Program-made: the position numbers and the translations under genes
Part shown: positions 24,557 to 33,658 of the stretch, in pieces
Layout of the letters: every line of letters starts with the position of its first letter
Numbering within the stretch: position 1 is the stretch's first letter
Notes under the pieces: generated by a model
What the model was told of the DNA's origin: nothing
Databases searched by the model: none
The model's input: the letters and a program-made list of their open reading frames with translations, nothing else
Source: Polaromonas sp. JS666
GTDB taxonomy: Bacteria; Pseudomonadota; Gammaproteobacteria; Burkholderiales; Burkholderiaceae_C
Length of the DNA: 64,000 nucleotides
Reading direction: 5' to 3'
Assembly (NCBI RefSeq): GCF_900103405.1
Contig: NZ_FNHX01000012.1
Coordinates: 1-64,000, forward strand

Positions 24557-25267
24557 TCAGCTGAAAAGCTCCAGCAAGCGGTCCAGGCCGCCTTCATTGA
24601 TGGCCACCATGGCCTGCTCGCGCACGCGCGGCTTGGCATGGTAGGCCACTGAGAGGCCGGCCACGCCCATCATGGGCAGGTCGTTGGCACCGTCGCCCAT
24701 GGCGATGGCCTGCAGCGGGTTGATGCCCAGCTTGCCGCAGGTCTCGAGCAGCATTTTTTTCTTTTCCGCGCCGTCGCAGATGTCGCCCCAGGGCTGGTCC
24801 ACCATGCGGCCGGTGAGAAAGCCGTCCTCCACCTCCAGCACGTTGGAGCGTGTGTAGTCGATGCCGAGCTCGTCGCGCACGCGGTCGGTGAAGAAAGTGA
24901 ACCCGCCGCTGACCAGCAGCACCTTCATGCCGGCCTGCTTGCAGGCCTTCACCAGTTCCGCCGCGCCGGGGTTGAGCTGGAGGCGCTCGCGGTAGACCTG
25001 CTCCATGCTGGCCACGCTGACACCCTTGAGCAGGGCCACGCGCTGGCGCAGGCTTTCCTTGTAGTCGCTGATCTCGCCGCGCATGGCCGCCTCGGTGATG
25101 GCCGCCACCTCGGCCTTGCGGCCGGCGGCGTCGGCGATCTCATCGACGCATTCGATGTTGATCAGCGTGGAGTCCATGTCGAAGGCGATCAGCTTGAAGG
25201 CACTGAGCTTGAGGTCGGGCGTGGCGACGTTGACAACGAGGCCGGGGGAGATTTCTGCGGGGGTCAT
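24557..25267 (-). CDS. serB: Phosphoserine phosphatase
   Basis: 236 aa from ATG 25267. It catalyses the last step of serine synthesis (phosphoserine to serine). It is a HAD-family enzyme: motif I DMDSTLI (nucleophile Asp near residue 30), motif II VSGGFTFFT, and motif III with GDGANDLPMM. It lacks the N-terminal ACT domain of some longer SerBs, as is common in betaproteobacteria. It overlaps mfd by 4 bp (ATGA, 25264-25267), so translation is coupled. An apparently longer frame reading back to 27073 is an antisense-type artefact of mfd in another frame. Confidence 0.93.
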   Translation of the reverse strand: MTPAEISPGLVVNVATPDLKLSAFKLIAFDMDSTLINIECVDEIADAAGRKAEVAAITEAAMRGEISDYKESLRQRVALLKGVSVASMEQVYRERLQLNPGAAELVKACKQAGMKVLLVSGGFTFFTDRVRDELGIDYTRSNVLEVEDGFLTGRMVDQPWGDICDGAEKKKMLLETCGKLGINPLQAIAMGDGANDLPMMGVAGLSVAYHAKPRVREQAMVAINEGGLDRLLELFS

Positions 25268-28200
25268 GCGGGAGTGGCTTCCTTGGTGGGTTGTCCGAGT
25301 GAACGCAGGACGTCGCGCACCAGCTGGGCGCGGTCCTTGGGATTTTCGAGCTCGCGCTCTATGCGCAGCTTGTCGTTGCCGGCCAGCCGGATGTGCCGGT
25401 TTTTCTGGATCAGCTGCATGATGGCCATCGAATCGATGGGCGGGTCTTTCTTGAAGGTGATGCTGATGGCACCGGGCGCGGCATCGACTTTGACCACGCC
25501 GTAAGGCCTGGCGATCACGCGCAGGCGGTGCACGTCGATCAGCGTCTGCGCCTGCGCCGGCAGCTTGCCGAAGCGGTCGACGATTTCCTCGAGCAGCGCG
25601 TCGATCTGGTCGGTGTTCTTGGCCGTCGCCAGCTTTTTGTAGAAGGACAGGCGCAGGTGCACGTCGCCGCAGTAGTCGTTGGGCAGCAGGGCCGGTGCGT
25701 GCAGGTTGATTTCGGTGGTGACGCTCAGCGGTGACAGCAAATCGGGTTCGCGCCCGGCCTTGAGCGAGGCCACGGCCTCGCTGAGCATCTCGTTGTAGAG
25801 CTGAAAACCCACTTCCAGCATGTTGCCGCTCTGGTTTTCGCCCAGCACTTCGCCGGTGCCGCGGATTTCCAGGTCGTGCATGGCCAGGTAAAAGCCCGAG
25901 CCGAGTTCCTCCATCTGCTGGATGGCTTCCAGCCGCTGGCTGGCCTGCTTGGTCAGCCCCTCGATGTCGGGCACCATCAAATAGGCATAGGCCTGGTGGT
26001 GGCTGCGGCCCACGCGGCCGCGCAGCTGGTGCAGCTGCGCCAGGCCGAAGCGGTCGGCGCGGCTCATCACGATGGTGTTGGCGGTCGGCACGTCGATGCC
26101 GGTCTCGATGATGGTGGAGCACAGCAGCAGGTTGTGGCGCTGGGCGATGAAGTCCTTCATCACTCGCTCCAGCTCGCGCTCGGGCATCTGGCCGTGGGCC
26201 ACGGCGATGCGGGCTTCGGGCAGGATTTCTTCGAGCTTTTCGCGCCGGTTCTGGATGGTCTCGACCTCGTTGTGCAGGAAGTAGACCTGGCCGCCGCGCT
26301 TGAGTTCGCGCAGCACGGCCTCTCGGATCACACCGTTGTTTTCGCTGCGCACAAAGGTCTTGATGGCCAGTCGGCGCTGCGGCGCGGTGGCGATCACGCT
26401 GAGGTCGCGCAGGCCCTCGAGCGCCATGCCCAGCGTGCGCGGAATCGGCGTGGCGGTCAGCGTCAGCACGTCGACTTCGGCGCGCATGGCCTTCATGGCT
26501 TCCTTGTGGCGCACGCCGAAACGATGCTCCTCGTCGATGATGAGCAGGCCCAGGCGCTCGAACTTCACGTCCTGGCTCAGCAGCTTGTGCGTGCCGACCA
26601 CGATGTCGACCGTGCCGTCGCCCAGGCCCTTGATGGCGGCGCTGATTTCCTTGCCGGAGCGGAAGCGGCTCATCTCGGCGATCTTGACCGGCCATTTGGC
26701 GAAACGGTCCACCAGCGTCTGGTAGTGCTGCTCGGCCAGCAAGGTGGTGGGGGCCAGCAGGGCCACCTGCTTGCCGCCGGTGACGGCGATAAAGGCGGCG
26801 CGCAGCGCGACCTCGGTCTTGCCGAAGCCCACGTCGCCGCAGACCAGCCTGTCCATGGGGCGCGGGCTGATCATGTCCTGGATCACGGCATGGATGGCGG
26901 CGCGCTGGTCGGCGGTTTCCTCGAAGCCGAAGTCGTTGGCGAAGGTCTCGTAGTCGCCGGGCGAGTAGCGGAAGGCATGGCCTTCGCGCGCGGCGCGGCG
27001 CGCGTAGATGTTGAGCAGCTCGGCGGCCGAGTCGCGTATCTGCTCGGCGGCCTTGCGTTTGGCTTTTTCCCACTGGCCGCTGCCCAGCTTGTGCAGCGGG
27101 GCTTCTTCGGCGCTGACGCCGGTGTAGCGGCTGATCAGGTGCAACTGGCTGACGGGCACATACAGCGTGGCCTTGTCGGCGTACTCGAGGTGCAAAAACT
27201 CCTGCAGCAGCGGCGTGCCGTCGGCATTCGTGCCCTGGCCCAGGTCCATGTTGATCAGGCCGCGGTAGCGGCCTATGCCGTGGGCGCTGTGCACCACCGG
27301 GTCGCCGACGTTGAGCTCCGAAAGGTCCTTGATCAGCGCTTCGACGTCGCTGACCTGCTCCTGCTTTTTGTTGCGGCGGCGCACGGTGGCGCCGGCGGCG
27401 AACAGCTCGGTCTCGGTGATGAAATCGATGCCTTCTTCCAGCCAGCTGAAGCCGGTGTTGAGGGCGGCGGTGGCGATGCCCAGCTTTTCGTCGCTGGCCT
27501 GGAAGTCTTCGAGCGAGTCAAAGGCCGGCGGGCTGACGCTGCTGGCGCGCAGGAAGTCCAGCAGGCTTTCGCGCCGGCCCTCGCTTTCGGCCAGCACCAG
27601 CACGCGGTGGGCGGTGTTGCGCACATGGCCCTTGAATTTGGCCAGCGGGTCTTCGGCGCCGCGCACCACGGCCATTTCGCCGAGTTTCTGGAACTGGGCG
27701 TTGTCGGCCACGTCTTCCACCGTGGCGCGTATCGCCAGCTGGGCGTAGTCGTTGGCGCGCGCGTAGAACTGCTCGATGCCCAGGAACAGCGATTCGGGCG
27801 GCAGCGCCGGTCGGTCGGGCGCGTCGCGCACCAGCCGGTAGCGGTCCTTGGTGTCCTGCCAGAAGCGCTGGAAGGCCGGTTCGAGGTCACCGTGCAGCAC
27901 TACCGTGGCGTCGCTGCCCAGGTAGTCGAACACCGTGGCGGTTTCTTCAAAGAAGAGCGGCAGGTAGTACTCGATGCCGGCGGTGGCCACGCCGTTGCCC
28001 ATGTCCTTGTAGATGCGGCTCTTGGTCGGGTCGCCGTCCAGCAGCTCGCGCCAGCGGCTGCGGAATTTGGCGCGCGCATCGTCGTCCATGGGAAATTCGC
28101 GCCCTGGCAGCAAGCGCACTTCGGGTACCGGATAGAGGCTGCGCTGGCTGTCGGGGTCGAAGGTGCGGATGCTGTCGATCTCGTCGTCGAACAGGTCGAC

Positions 28201-28752
28201 GCGGTAAGGCACGGGGCTGCCCATGGGAAACAAATCGATCAGCCCGCCGCGCACCGCGTATTCGCCGGGGCTGACCACCTGCGTGACGTGGCTGTAGCCG
28301 GCCAGCGTGAGCTGGGCTTTGAGGCGCGTTTCATCAAGCTTTTGCTTGACCTTGAACTGAAAGGTATAGCCGGCCAGGAAGCTGGGCGGCGCCAGGCGGT
28401 ACAGCGCCGTGGTGGCGGGCACGATGACCACGTCGGCGCCGGTTTCCTTGTCGCGTTGCTGGATGCGCCACAGCGTGGCCAGCCGTTCGCTGATCAGGTC
28501 CTGGTGCGGCGAGAAGGTGTCGTAGGGCAGGGTTTCCCAGTCGGGAAACAGCGCGCAGCGCAGGTCGGGTGCGAAGAAGGTGATCTCGTCCATCAGGCGC
28601 TGGGCCGTGGTGGCGTCCGAAGTGACGATGGCGGTGAGCTTGCCGGCGGCTTTTTCGCGTGTGCCCAGGCGTGCCAGCAGCAGGGCATCGGCGGAACCGG
28701 CGGGCTGGGGCAGTGTGTAGCGTTTGCCGGAGGCGAGTGGGGGTAGCTGCAT
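25264..28752 (-). CDS. mfd: Transcription-repair coupling factor
   Basis: 1162 aa. It removes stalled RNA polymerase at lesions and recruits UvrA. Features: UvrB-like N-terminal domains (~1-350), RNA-polymerase-interaction domain (~490-560: LNVGDPVVHSAHGIGRYRGL), SF2 translocase motor with Walker A GDVGFGKTEVAL near residue 633, DEEHRFG box II and the TRG region (FLHNEV...HGQM), and the C-terminal D7/TRCF domain (~1000-1140). Length matches the family. The downstream serB overlaps by 4 bp. Confidence 0.95.
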   Translation of the reverse strand: MQLPPLASGKRYTLPQPAGSADALLLARLGTREKAAGKLTAIVTSDATTAQRLMDEITFFAPDLRCALFPDWETLPYDTFSPHQDLISERLATLWRIQQRDKETGADVVIVPATTALYRLAPPSFLAGYTFQFKVKQKLDETRLKAQLTLAGYSHVTQVVSPGEYAVRGGLIDLFPMGSPVPYRVDLFDDEIDSIRTFDPDSQRSLYPVPEVRLLPGREFPMDDDARAKFRSRWRELLDGDPTKSRIYKDMGNGVATAGIEYYLPLFFEETATVFDYLGSDATVVLHGDLEPAFQRFWQDTKDRYRLVRDAPDRPALPPESLFLGIEQFYARANDYAQLAIRATVEDVADNAQFQKLGEMAVVRGAEDPLAKFKGHVRNTAHRVLVLAESEGRRESLLDFLRASSVSPPAFDSLEDFQASDEKLGIATAALNTGFSWLEEGIDFITETELFAAGATVRRRNKKQEQVSDVEALIKDLSELNVGDPVVHSAHGIGRYRGLINMDLGQGTNADGTPLLQEFLHLEYADKATLYVPVSQLHLISRYTGVSAEEAPLHKLGSGQWEKAKRKAAEQIRDSAAELLNIYARRAAREGHAFRYSPGDYETFANDFGFEETADQRAAIHAVIQDMISPRPMDRLVCGDVGFGKTEVALRAAFIAVTGGKQVALLAPTTLLAEQHYQTLVDRFAKWPVKIAEMSRFRSGKEISAAIKGLGDGTVDIVVGTHKLLSQDVKFERLGLLIIDEEHRFGVRHKEAMKAMRAEVDVLTLTATPIPRTLGMALEGLRDLSVIATAPQRRLAIKTFVRSENNGVIREAVLRELKRGGQVYFLHNEVETIQNRREKLEEILPEARIAVAHGQMPERELERVMKDFIAQRHNLLLCSTIIETGIDVPTANTIVMSRADRFGLAQLHQLRGRVGRSHHQAYAYLMVPDIEGLTKQASQRLEAIQQMEELGSGFYLAMHDLEIRGTGEVLGENQSGNMLEVGFQLYNEMLSEAVASLKAGREPDLLSPLSVTTEINLHAPALLPNDYCGDVHLRLSFYKKLATAKNTDQIDALLEEIVDRFGKLPAQAQTLIDVHRLRVIARPYGVVKVDAAPGAISITFKKDPPIDSMAIMQLIQKNRHIRLAGNDKLRIERELENPKDRAQLVRDVLRSLGQPTKEATPA

Positions 28753-28828
28753 GAATCGGTACGACGGTGAGGGCTGGCCAGGTGGGTTCTGTCAATCGGA
28801 AATGAAAGAAATGATTCGGCAAAAGCCA

Positions 28829-28858
28829 GGCACCCCAAACTATGCGGAGTGGGGTGCC
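28829..28858. other. Hairpin in the mfd-ispD divergent region
   Basis: GGCACCCC (28829-28836) pairs perfectly with GGGGTGCC (28851-28858), loop of 14. It lies between the divergent mfd and ispD starts, so it could be an operator-like dyad or part of a leader. A TAGAAT -10-like hexamer for ispD is at 28881-28886; no clear -35 was found. Confidence 0.4.
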
Positions 28859-28899
28859 CTGTGTATTCAATATGTGATTTTAGAATCTATGATGAAGTT

Positions 28900-29631
28900 A
28901 TGACGACAAGCCCTGCCAATACCCGTCCTGAACCCCGTTTTTTTGTGCTGATCCCTTGCGCAGGACAAGGAAGCCGGGCCGGAACGGCCAAAGCCAAGCA
29001 ATACCAGCTGATTGACGGGCTGCCCATGGTGAGGCATACCGTGGAGGCTTTCCGGGCGCTGCCGGATACTTTTGCAGCCGTCTGGGTGGTGGTTTCGCCG
29101 TCTGACGATGACTTTCTCGAGGTGTTCCCGGACTTCAACCAGGGCAATGAAGTCCTGCTGGTGGGCGGGGGCGCCACGCGCGCGGCGACGGTGCTCAACG
29201 GCCTCAAAGCCATGGTGGAGCAGCCCGGCGGCGCGGCCCTGGGCGACTGGGTGCTGGTGCACGATGCGGCGCGCTGCCTGGTCACGCCCGAACAGATCAA
29301 GGCCCTGATCAGGGAATGCCGCAACGATGCCGTTGGCGGCCTGCTGGCGCAAAAGCTGCCCGATACGCTGAAAACCGAACGTGACGGCCGCGTGGCCTCC
29401 ACCCTGGACCGCAGCGACAAATGGCTGGCGCAAACGCCGCAGATGTTTCGCATCGGGGCCTTGATCGACGCCTTGCGGCAGGCCGGGGATGCCGTCACCG
29501 ATGAATCCAGTGCCATGGAGGCGGTGGGCCTTTCGCCCCGGCTGGTGAGCGGCAGCGCGCAGAACTTCAAGGTCACCTATCCGGAAGATTTTGCGCTGGC
29601 TGAAGCCATCCTTGAGCGGCGCAGAAAATAG
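28900..29631 (+). CDS. ispD: 2-C-methyl-D-erythritol 4-phosphate cytidylyltransferase
   Basis: 243 aa from ATG 28900. It converts MEP plus CTP to CDP-ME in the non-mevalonate isoprenoid pathway. The nucleotide-binding loop IPCAGQGSRAG and KAKQY (Lys of the active site) lie at residues ~18-35; WVLVHDAARCLV and the C-terminal ALTDE/VTDESSAMEAVG-like motif with the conserved K-T in FKVTYPED complete the family signature. The ribosome-binding site is weak. It is 56 bp upstream of ispF, so the two form an operon. dxr (58215) supplies the substrate. Confidence 0.95.
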   Translation: MTTSPANTRPEPRFFVLIPCAGQGSRAGTAKAKQYQLIDGLPMVRHTVEAFRALPDTFAAVWVVVSPSDDDFLEVFPDFNQGNEVLLVGGGATRAATVLNGLKAMVEQPGGAALGDWVLVHDAARCLVTPEQIKALIRECRNDAVGGLLAQKLPDTLKTERDGRVASTLDRSDKWLAQTPQMFRIGALIDALRQAGDAVTDESSAMEAVGLSPRLVSGSAQNFKVTYPEDFALAEAILERRRK

Positions 29632-29687
29632 CGCATGGCTGCCCCATCAACCCCATTCAACCCACATCATTCTTGTAAGGCCCCACG

Positions 29688-30173
29688 ATGACCGCCATGA
29701 ACTTTCGAATCGGTGAAGGCTGGGACACGCATGCCCTGGTGCCCGGGCGCAAGCTCATCATAGGCGGGGTCGACATTCCCCACACCGTGGGCCTGCTCGG
29801 CCATTCGGATGCCGATGTGCTGCTGCACGCGATCACCGATGCGCTGCTGGGCGCGGCGGGGCTGGGCGACATCGGCTCGCATTTTCCGGACACCGATGCG
29901 CGCTTCAAGGGCGCGGATTCGTCGGTGCTGCTCACGGAGGTGGGGCGGCTGCTGGCCGAGCGCGGCTGGAAGGTCGTCAATATCGACAGCACCGTGGTCG
30001 CGCAGGCGCCCAAACTCGCCCCGCATATTGCCGCGATGCGCGGCAACATCGCTGCTGCCCTGGGGCTGGACGCCGGACAGGTCAATGTGAAGGCCAAAAC
30101 GGCCGAGAAGCTGGGACCGGTCGGTCAGGGCCTGAGCATGGAAGCTCGCGCCGTGGTGCTGCTGCAGGGCTGA
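29688..30173 (+). CDS. ispF: 2-C-methyl-D-erythritol 2,4-cyclodiphosphate synthase
   Basis: 161 aa, normal family length. It cyclises CDP-ME2P to MEcPP. Metal-binding residues are in GWDTHAL (D and H) and HSDADVLLHAI (H), and the substrate-contact GDIGSHFPDTD and KAKTAEKLGPVG motifs are clear. It sits directly after ispD. Its 3' end lies 11 bp from the stop of the convergent sensor kinase. Confidence 0.96.
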   Translation: MTAMNFRIGEGWDTHALVPGRKLIIGGVDIPHTVGLLGHSDADVLLHAITDALLGAAGLGDIGSHFPDTDARFKGADSSVLLTEVGRLLAERGWKVVNIDSTVVAQAPKLAPHIAAMRGNIAAALGLDAGQVNVKAKTAEKLGPVGQGLSMEARAVVLLQG

Positions 30174-30184
30174 ACCGGCGGGGC

Positions 30185-31561
30185 CTAGCTCCGGCGCAGC
30201 TTGATGTGCGCGGCCAGGCCGCCCGAACCGGTGTTGGCCAGGCCGAACACGCCGCCCATGCGGTGAATGGTTTTTTCCACGATTGCCAGGCCCAGGCCGG
30301 CGCCGGTGGCGGCGGTGCGGGCGGCGTCGCCGCGGAAAAACGGCCGCGTGAGTTTTGACAGGGTTTCGGGCGCCACGCCCATGCCGTGGTCGCGTACCTT
30401 GATCAGCACCCACTGGTCGCGGGCCTTGGCGGCGATGTCGACCAGGGCAATGCCGGTCTCCGGCGTTTTGCCGTAGCGCCTGGCGTTTTCCAAGAGGTTG
30501 GCGATCACGCGGGACAGCTCGACCTCATCGGCCAGCACCGCCATGTCGTCGGGAATGGCGACGGTCACGCGCATGTCCTCGTAGTCGGCCACCGCATAAA
30601 CCGCGGCATCGACCACCGCATTGAGCGACACGCGTTCCAGCCGCGGCGGCTCGGGCCGGGCGTAATCGAGGAATTTGTCGATGATGGCGTCCAGCTGGGT
30701 GATGTCGGCCGCCATGTGCTCGCGCGCGTCGGCGTCGGTGACACTCATCTCGGTTTCCAGGCGCAGGCGTGCCAGCGGCGTGCGCAGGTCGTGCGAAATG
30801 CCGGCCAGCATGATGACCCGGTCCTGTTCGATCTTGGAGAGCTGCTCGGCCATGCGGTTAAAGCCGATGTTGACTTCGCGGATCTCGCTGGTGGCGACCT
30901 TCTCGTCAAGCAGGCTGGCGTCGAAATCGCCGTCGCGCATGCGGCTGGCCGCGAAGGACAGCTGCTTGAGCGGTCGGTTGATCAACCGGGCGATAAAGGC
31001 CGCCCCCGCCAGCGACAGCACGGCCGCCGTGATCAGCCAGATGACCCAGGTGCTGTTGCGCGACGGGCCTATCTTGGACGGGTCGGTGAGCAGCCAGTAG
31101 GAATCGCCGTCGATGGCAAAGCCCACCCACAGGCCCTTCTGGCCGTTGACGCTGCTGGCCACGACGGTGCCGTTGCCCAGCCGGGCCCTGAGCTCTTCAG
31201 CGGTGCGCTCGCCGAGCTCGTCGCTCTCGAACAGCTCGAACTTGTCCTTGGGTTCGCGCGGCGTGATGCGCACGCGTTCCTCGTCGGCCAGGGTCTTGAT
31301 CAGCGAGACGCGGGCGATGGCGTCGGAATAGCGCAGCGCGGCCCGGCTCAGGTTGACGAGGGAAGCCAACTGCTGCGCGCTCTGGATGGCGCGCGGCTCG
31401 GACTCAAGCGCCCGGAAGGTCTGCAGCCAGGCCACGATGGAGCCGAACAGCAGCAGGGATAAAAAGAAAAATGTCCGCCAGAACAGGCTGAAGCCGCGCC
31501 GCGGGCGCATTTCCAGCGGTGCCGGTGCGGTTTCAAGGGGGACCGGGTTGGTGGCGTCCAT
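30185..31561 (-). CDS. envZ: EnvZ-like sensor histidine kinase
   Basis: 458 aa. Two membrane helices (~27-47 and ~171-193) flank a periplasmic sensor region; a HAMP domain follows (~195-247), then HisKA with phosphoacceptor His in AGISHDLRTPLARLR (~residue 258) and a HATPase with N-box VIANLLENARRYG and G2 GAGLGLAIV. The family is OmpR-paired kinases; EnvZ is the nearest named relative, but an exact orthology is inference. It is downstream of the OmpR-like gene, with a 221-bp repeat-bearing spacer between them, unusually large for such a pair. Confidence 0.88.
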   Translation of the reverse strand: MDATNPVPLETAPAPLEMRPRRGFSLFWRTFFFLSLLLFGSIVAWLQTFRALESEPRAIQSAQQLASLVNLSRAALRYSDAIARVSLIKTLADEERVRITPREPKDKFELFESDELGERTAEELRARLGNGTVVASSVNGQKGLWVGFAIDGDSYWLLTDPSKIGPSRNSTWVIWLITAAVLSLAGAAFIARLINRPLKQLSFAASRMRDGDFDASLLDEKVATSEIREVNIGFNRMAEQLSKIEQDRVIMLAGISHDLRTPLARLRLETEMSVTDADAREHMAADITQLDAIIDKFLDYARPEPPRLERVSLNAVVDAAVYAVADYEDMRVTVAIPDDMAVLADEVELSRVIANLLENARRYGKTPETGIALVDIAAKARDQWVLIKVRDHGMGVAPETLSKLTRPFFRGDAARTAATGAGLGLAIVEKTIHRMGGVFGLANTGSGGLAAHIKLRRS

Positions 31562-31659
31562 AAAAAGTGGGTACGTGCCGGGTGGGCGAGCTGGAAATGG
31601 ACGTTAGCACGATACGCGCGCACCACGGCAGACAAGCTGTAGCCGCCTGTTGCAGGCGC

Positions 31660-31782
31660 GCGTCAGTGAATTCTCCAAACCAGCATGAGCCGCGGGACTG
31701 GCTTTGCCAGACCGCAGGCGGGCGGCCCCCTCGGGGGGCAGCGCATTACACGAAGCCGAAGGCGCAGTGAAAAGCGTGGGGG
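31660..31782. repeat. Dispersed intergenic repeat between the regulator and kinase genes
   Basis: GCCCCCTCGGGGGGCAGCGC near 31724-31743, then GAAGCCGAAGGCGCAGTGAAAAGCGTGGGGGC, is a phrase I associate with common Comamonadaceae intergenic repeats. It sits inside the spacer that separates the two genes. It may be transcribed with the operon, or may hold a terminator (CCCCCTCGGGGG dyad) that would lower kinase expression. Confidence 0.45.
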
Positions 31783-32520
31783 CTAGTTAGTGCCGTCCGG
31801 CACGAACACGTAGCCTATGCCCCAGACCGTCTGGATGTAGCGGGGCACCGCCGCATCGACTTCGATCAGCTTGCGCAGGCGCGAGACCTGCACGTCCAGG
31901 CTGCGGTCGAAGGGCTCGAACTCGCGGCCGCGGGCCAGCTGCGCCAGCTTTTCGCGCGACAGCGGCTGGCGCGGATGTCGCACCAGGGTCTTGAGCATGG
32001 CGAACTCGCCGGTGGTCAGGGGCAGTTCCTCGCCGTTCTTGTGCAGGGTCCGCAGGCCCATGTCGAAAGAGAAGGGGCCAAAGGTGATGACCTCCTGGTC
32101 GCTGGACGGCGCGCCGGGCACTTCGGCGGTGGGGCGGCGGCGCAGCACGGCGTGGATGCGGGCCAGCAGCTCACGGGGATTGAAGGGCTTGGCAAGGTAG
32201 TCATCCGCGCCGACTTCCAGGCCGACGATGCGGTCCACGTCCTCGCCCTTGGCGGTCAGCATGATGATGGGAGTGCGGTCGTTGGCCGCGCGCAGCCGGC
32301 GGCAGATGGACAGGCCGTCTTCGCCGGGCATCATCAGGTCCAGGACGATCAGGTCGACGGCGTCCCGCAGCATGATGCGGTTCAGGGCCTTGCTGTCTTC
32401 GGCCAGGATGACTTCGAAACCCTCCTGGGCGAGGTAGCGGCGCAACAGGTCGCGGATGCGGGCATCGTCGTCAAGAATCAGGATTTTGTCGGCACGGGCG
32501 TTAGGTTGAGCTTGGGTCAT
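31783..32520 (-). CDS. ompR: OmpR-family response regulator
   Basis: 245 aa from ATG 32520; the frame is open to 32598 but that extension lacks family similarity. The receiver domain has LILDDDARIRDLL (acidic pocket) and phospho-acceptor Asp in VDLIVLDLMMPGEDGL, Thr in IIMLTAKG and Lys in YLAKPFNPREL. The C-terminal winged helix (~145-240) ends YIQTVWGIGYVFVPDG, typical of OmpR/PhoB members. It is the first gene of the pair with the EnvZ-like kinase. A TGTAACA inverted repeat upstream suggests autoregulation. Confidence 0.9.
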   Translation of the reverse strand: MTQAQPNARADKILILDDDARIRDLLRRYLAQEGFEVILAEDSKALNRIMLRDAVDLIVLDLMMPGEDGLSICRRLRAANDRTPIIMLTAKGEDVDRIVGLEVGADDYLAKPFNPRELLARIHAVLRRRPTAEVPGAPSSDQEVITFGPFSFDMGLRTLHKNGEELPLTTGEFAMLKTLVRHPRQPLSREKLAQLARGREFEPFDRSLDVQVSRLRKLIEVDAAVPRYIQTVWGIGYVFVPDGTN

Positions 32521-32533
32521 AGTCGTCTGGTAA

Positions 32534-32609
32534 TTTGTAACAGAGCCATTTTGAAGGCTGAAAACACGAGATGTCTCGTTTTTCAGTCGGTTTGACACAC
32601 TGTTACAAA
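32534..32609. promoter_or_regulatory. Inverted TGTAACA motifs upstream of ompR-like gene
   Basis: TTTGTAACAG at 32534-32543 and its exact reverse complement CTGTTACAAA at 32600-32609 flank the region immediately upstream of the regulator start (32520). Both contain the GTTACA/TGTAAC core resembling OmpR boxes. A small hairpin, ACGAGA (32566-32571) with TCTCGT (32574-32579), lies between. The motif match is by eye. Autoregulation is inference. Confidence 0.45.
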
Positions 32610-32908
32610 AGTTGCGGCGATGTGCAACTGTGAGCCCGGCCGCAGGCCTTGTTGTCGCAATGCTCCTACAGGGATCGTCAAAATCACATGCAAAAATGGG
32701 CGGCCGCTTCTGCGCACCTGTTGCTGCAGTGCGTTACCCGCCGTAAACAAAAAGCGGCCCGGCCGGAAACGGGCATCGGCCGCCGTCACCTTGGGGGCCC
32801 GAGTGACTTGCAAAAGCCACAAAAAGCGCGGCAACCCTGAGGACTGTTTATGGCTTCTTTTCTCTTTTTTCGGCCCAGCGCCGGGAACACCCCCGAAAGG
32901 TTTTTTTG
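32610..32908. other. Non-coding spacer between ompR and SIMPL gene
   Basis: I see no gene. It contains mixed GC-rich and A-rich runs and a pyrimidine-rich stretch (TTCTTTTCTCTTTTTTC near 32854-32870) just before the AAAGG ribosome-binding site of the next gene. It should hold the divergent promoters, but I could not place -35/-10 pairs with confidence. Confidence 0.4.
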
Positions 32909-33625
32909 ATGCGAACTCCCACCCTGATTGCCGCATGCGCCCTGTTTGCCGGCGCCGCGCTGGCCTCCAGCGCCATGGCCCAGACCCCGCAGCATGAAAC
33001 ACTGCAGAACGTGGCCCAGCTGTCGGCCAGCGGTTCGGTCGAGGTGCAGCAGGACCTGCTGTCGATTTCCCTGAGTACCACCCGCGACGGCAGCGACGCC
33101 GGCGTCGTGCAGGCCCAGCTCAAGCAGGCCCTGGACAGCGCGCTCACGCAGGCCAAGCAGGCCGCCGCCCCGGGCCAGATGGATGTGCGCACCGGCAATT
33201 TCAGCCTCTACCCGCGCTACGGCAAGGACGGCAAGATCAACGGCTGGCAGGGTTCGACCGAGCTGGTGCTGGAAGGCAAGGACTTTCCACGCATCACCGG
33301 CACGGCGGGCAAGATCCAGACTCTTACCATGAGCAACGTGAGTTTTGCCCTGAGCCGCGAGCAGCGCGCGAAAGTCGAGGGCGAGGCCCAGGCTCAGGCG
33401 ATAGAGCGCTTCAAGGCCAAGGCCGGCGAAATCGCGCGCGGCTTCGGGTTTTCCAGCTACAGCCTGCGCGAGGTTTCCATCAACGCCAATGACCAGGGCA
33501 GCCCGCCGCGCCCTCGCATGATGGCGATGTCGGCCAAGGCTGAAATGGCCGATGCCGGCGTTCCGGTGGAAGCCGGCAAAAGCACGGTGCTGGTCAATGT
33601 GTCGGGTTCGGTGCAGATGAAATGA
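32909..33625 (+). CDS. Periplasmic SIMPL-domain (DUF541) protein
   Basis: 238 aa from ATG 32909 with AAAGG nine bases before it. The signal peptide runs to about residue 24 (SAMAQ). The SIMPL/DUF541 domain fills the rest: LSASGSVEVQQDLLSISLS at the start and repeated long helices with AKVEGEAQAQAIERFKAKAGEIA, and it ends with strands VLVNVSGSVQM. Homologs (YggE/Omp28-like) are periplasmic, sometimes linked to oxidative stress; a biochemical activity is not established. Followed by a convergent PACE gene. Confidence 0.85.
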   Translation: MRTPTLIAACALFAGAALASSAMAQTPQHETLQNVAQLSASGSVEVQQDLLSISLSTTRDGSDAGVVQAQLKQALDSALTQAKQAAAPGQMDVRTGNFSLYPRYGKDGKINGWQGSTELVLEGKDFPRITGTAGKIQTLTMSNVSFALSREQRAKVEGEAQAQAIERFKAKAGEIARGFGFSSYSLREVSINANDQGSPPRPRMMAMSAKAEMADAGVPVEAGKSTVLVNVSGSVQMK

Positions 33626-33633
33626 TGAAGCGG

Positions 33634-33653
33634 GGCGGCTAAGGCCGCCCCGG
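33634..33653. terminator. GC-rich convergent hairpin
   Basis: GGGGCGGC (33634-33641) pairs with GCCGCCCC (33646-33653) around TAAG. It lies between the stops of the convergent SIMPL and PACE genes; no T-run, so only a candidate. Confidence 0.45.
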
Positions 33654-33658
33654 ACCGC

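Noticed and set aside
24557..27073. Apparent 838-codon extension of serB upstream into mfd
   Set aside because: The extra part is an out-of-frame reading of mfd; the SerB start at 25267 is set by family length and the 4-bp overlap.
25876..28746. 956-codon plus-strand frame opposite mfd
   Set aside because: Same shadow pattern, and mfd on the other strand matches its family over its full length.
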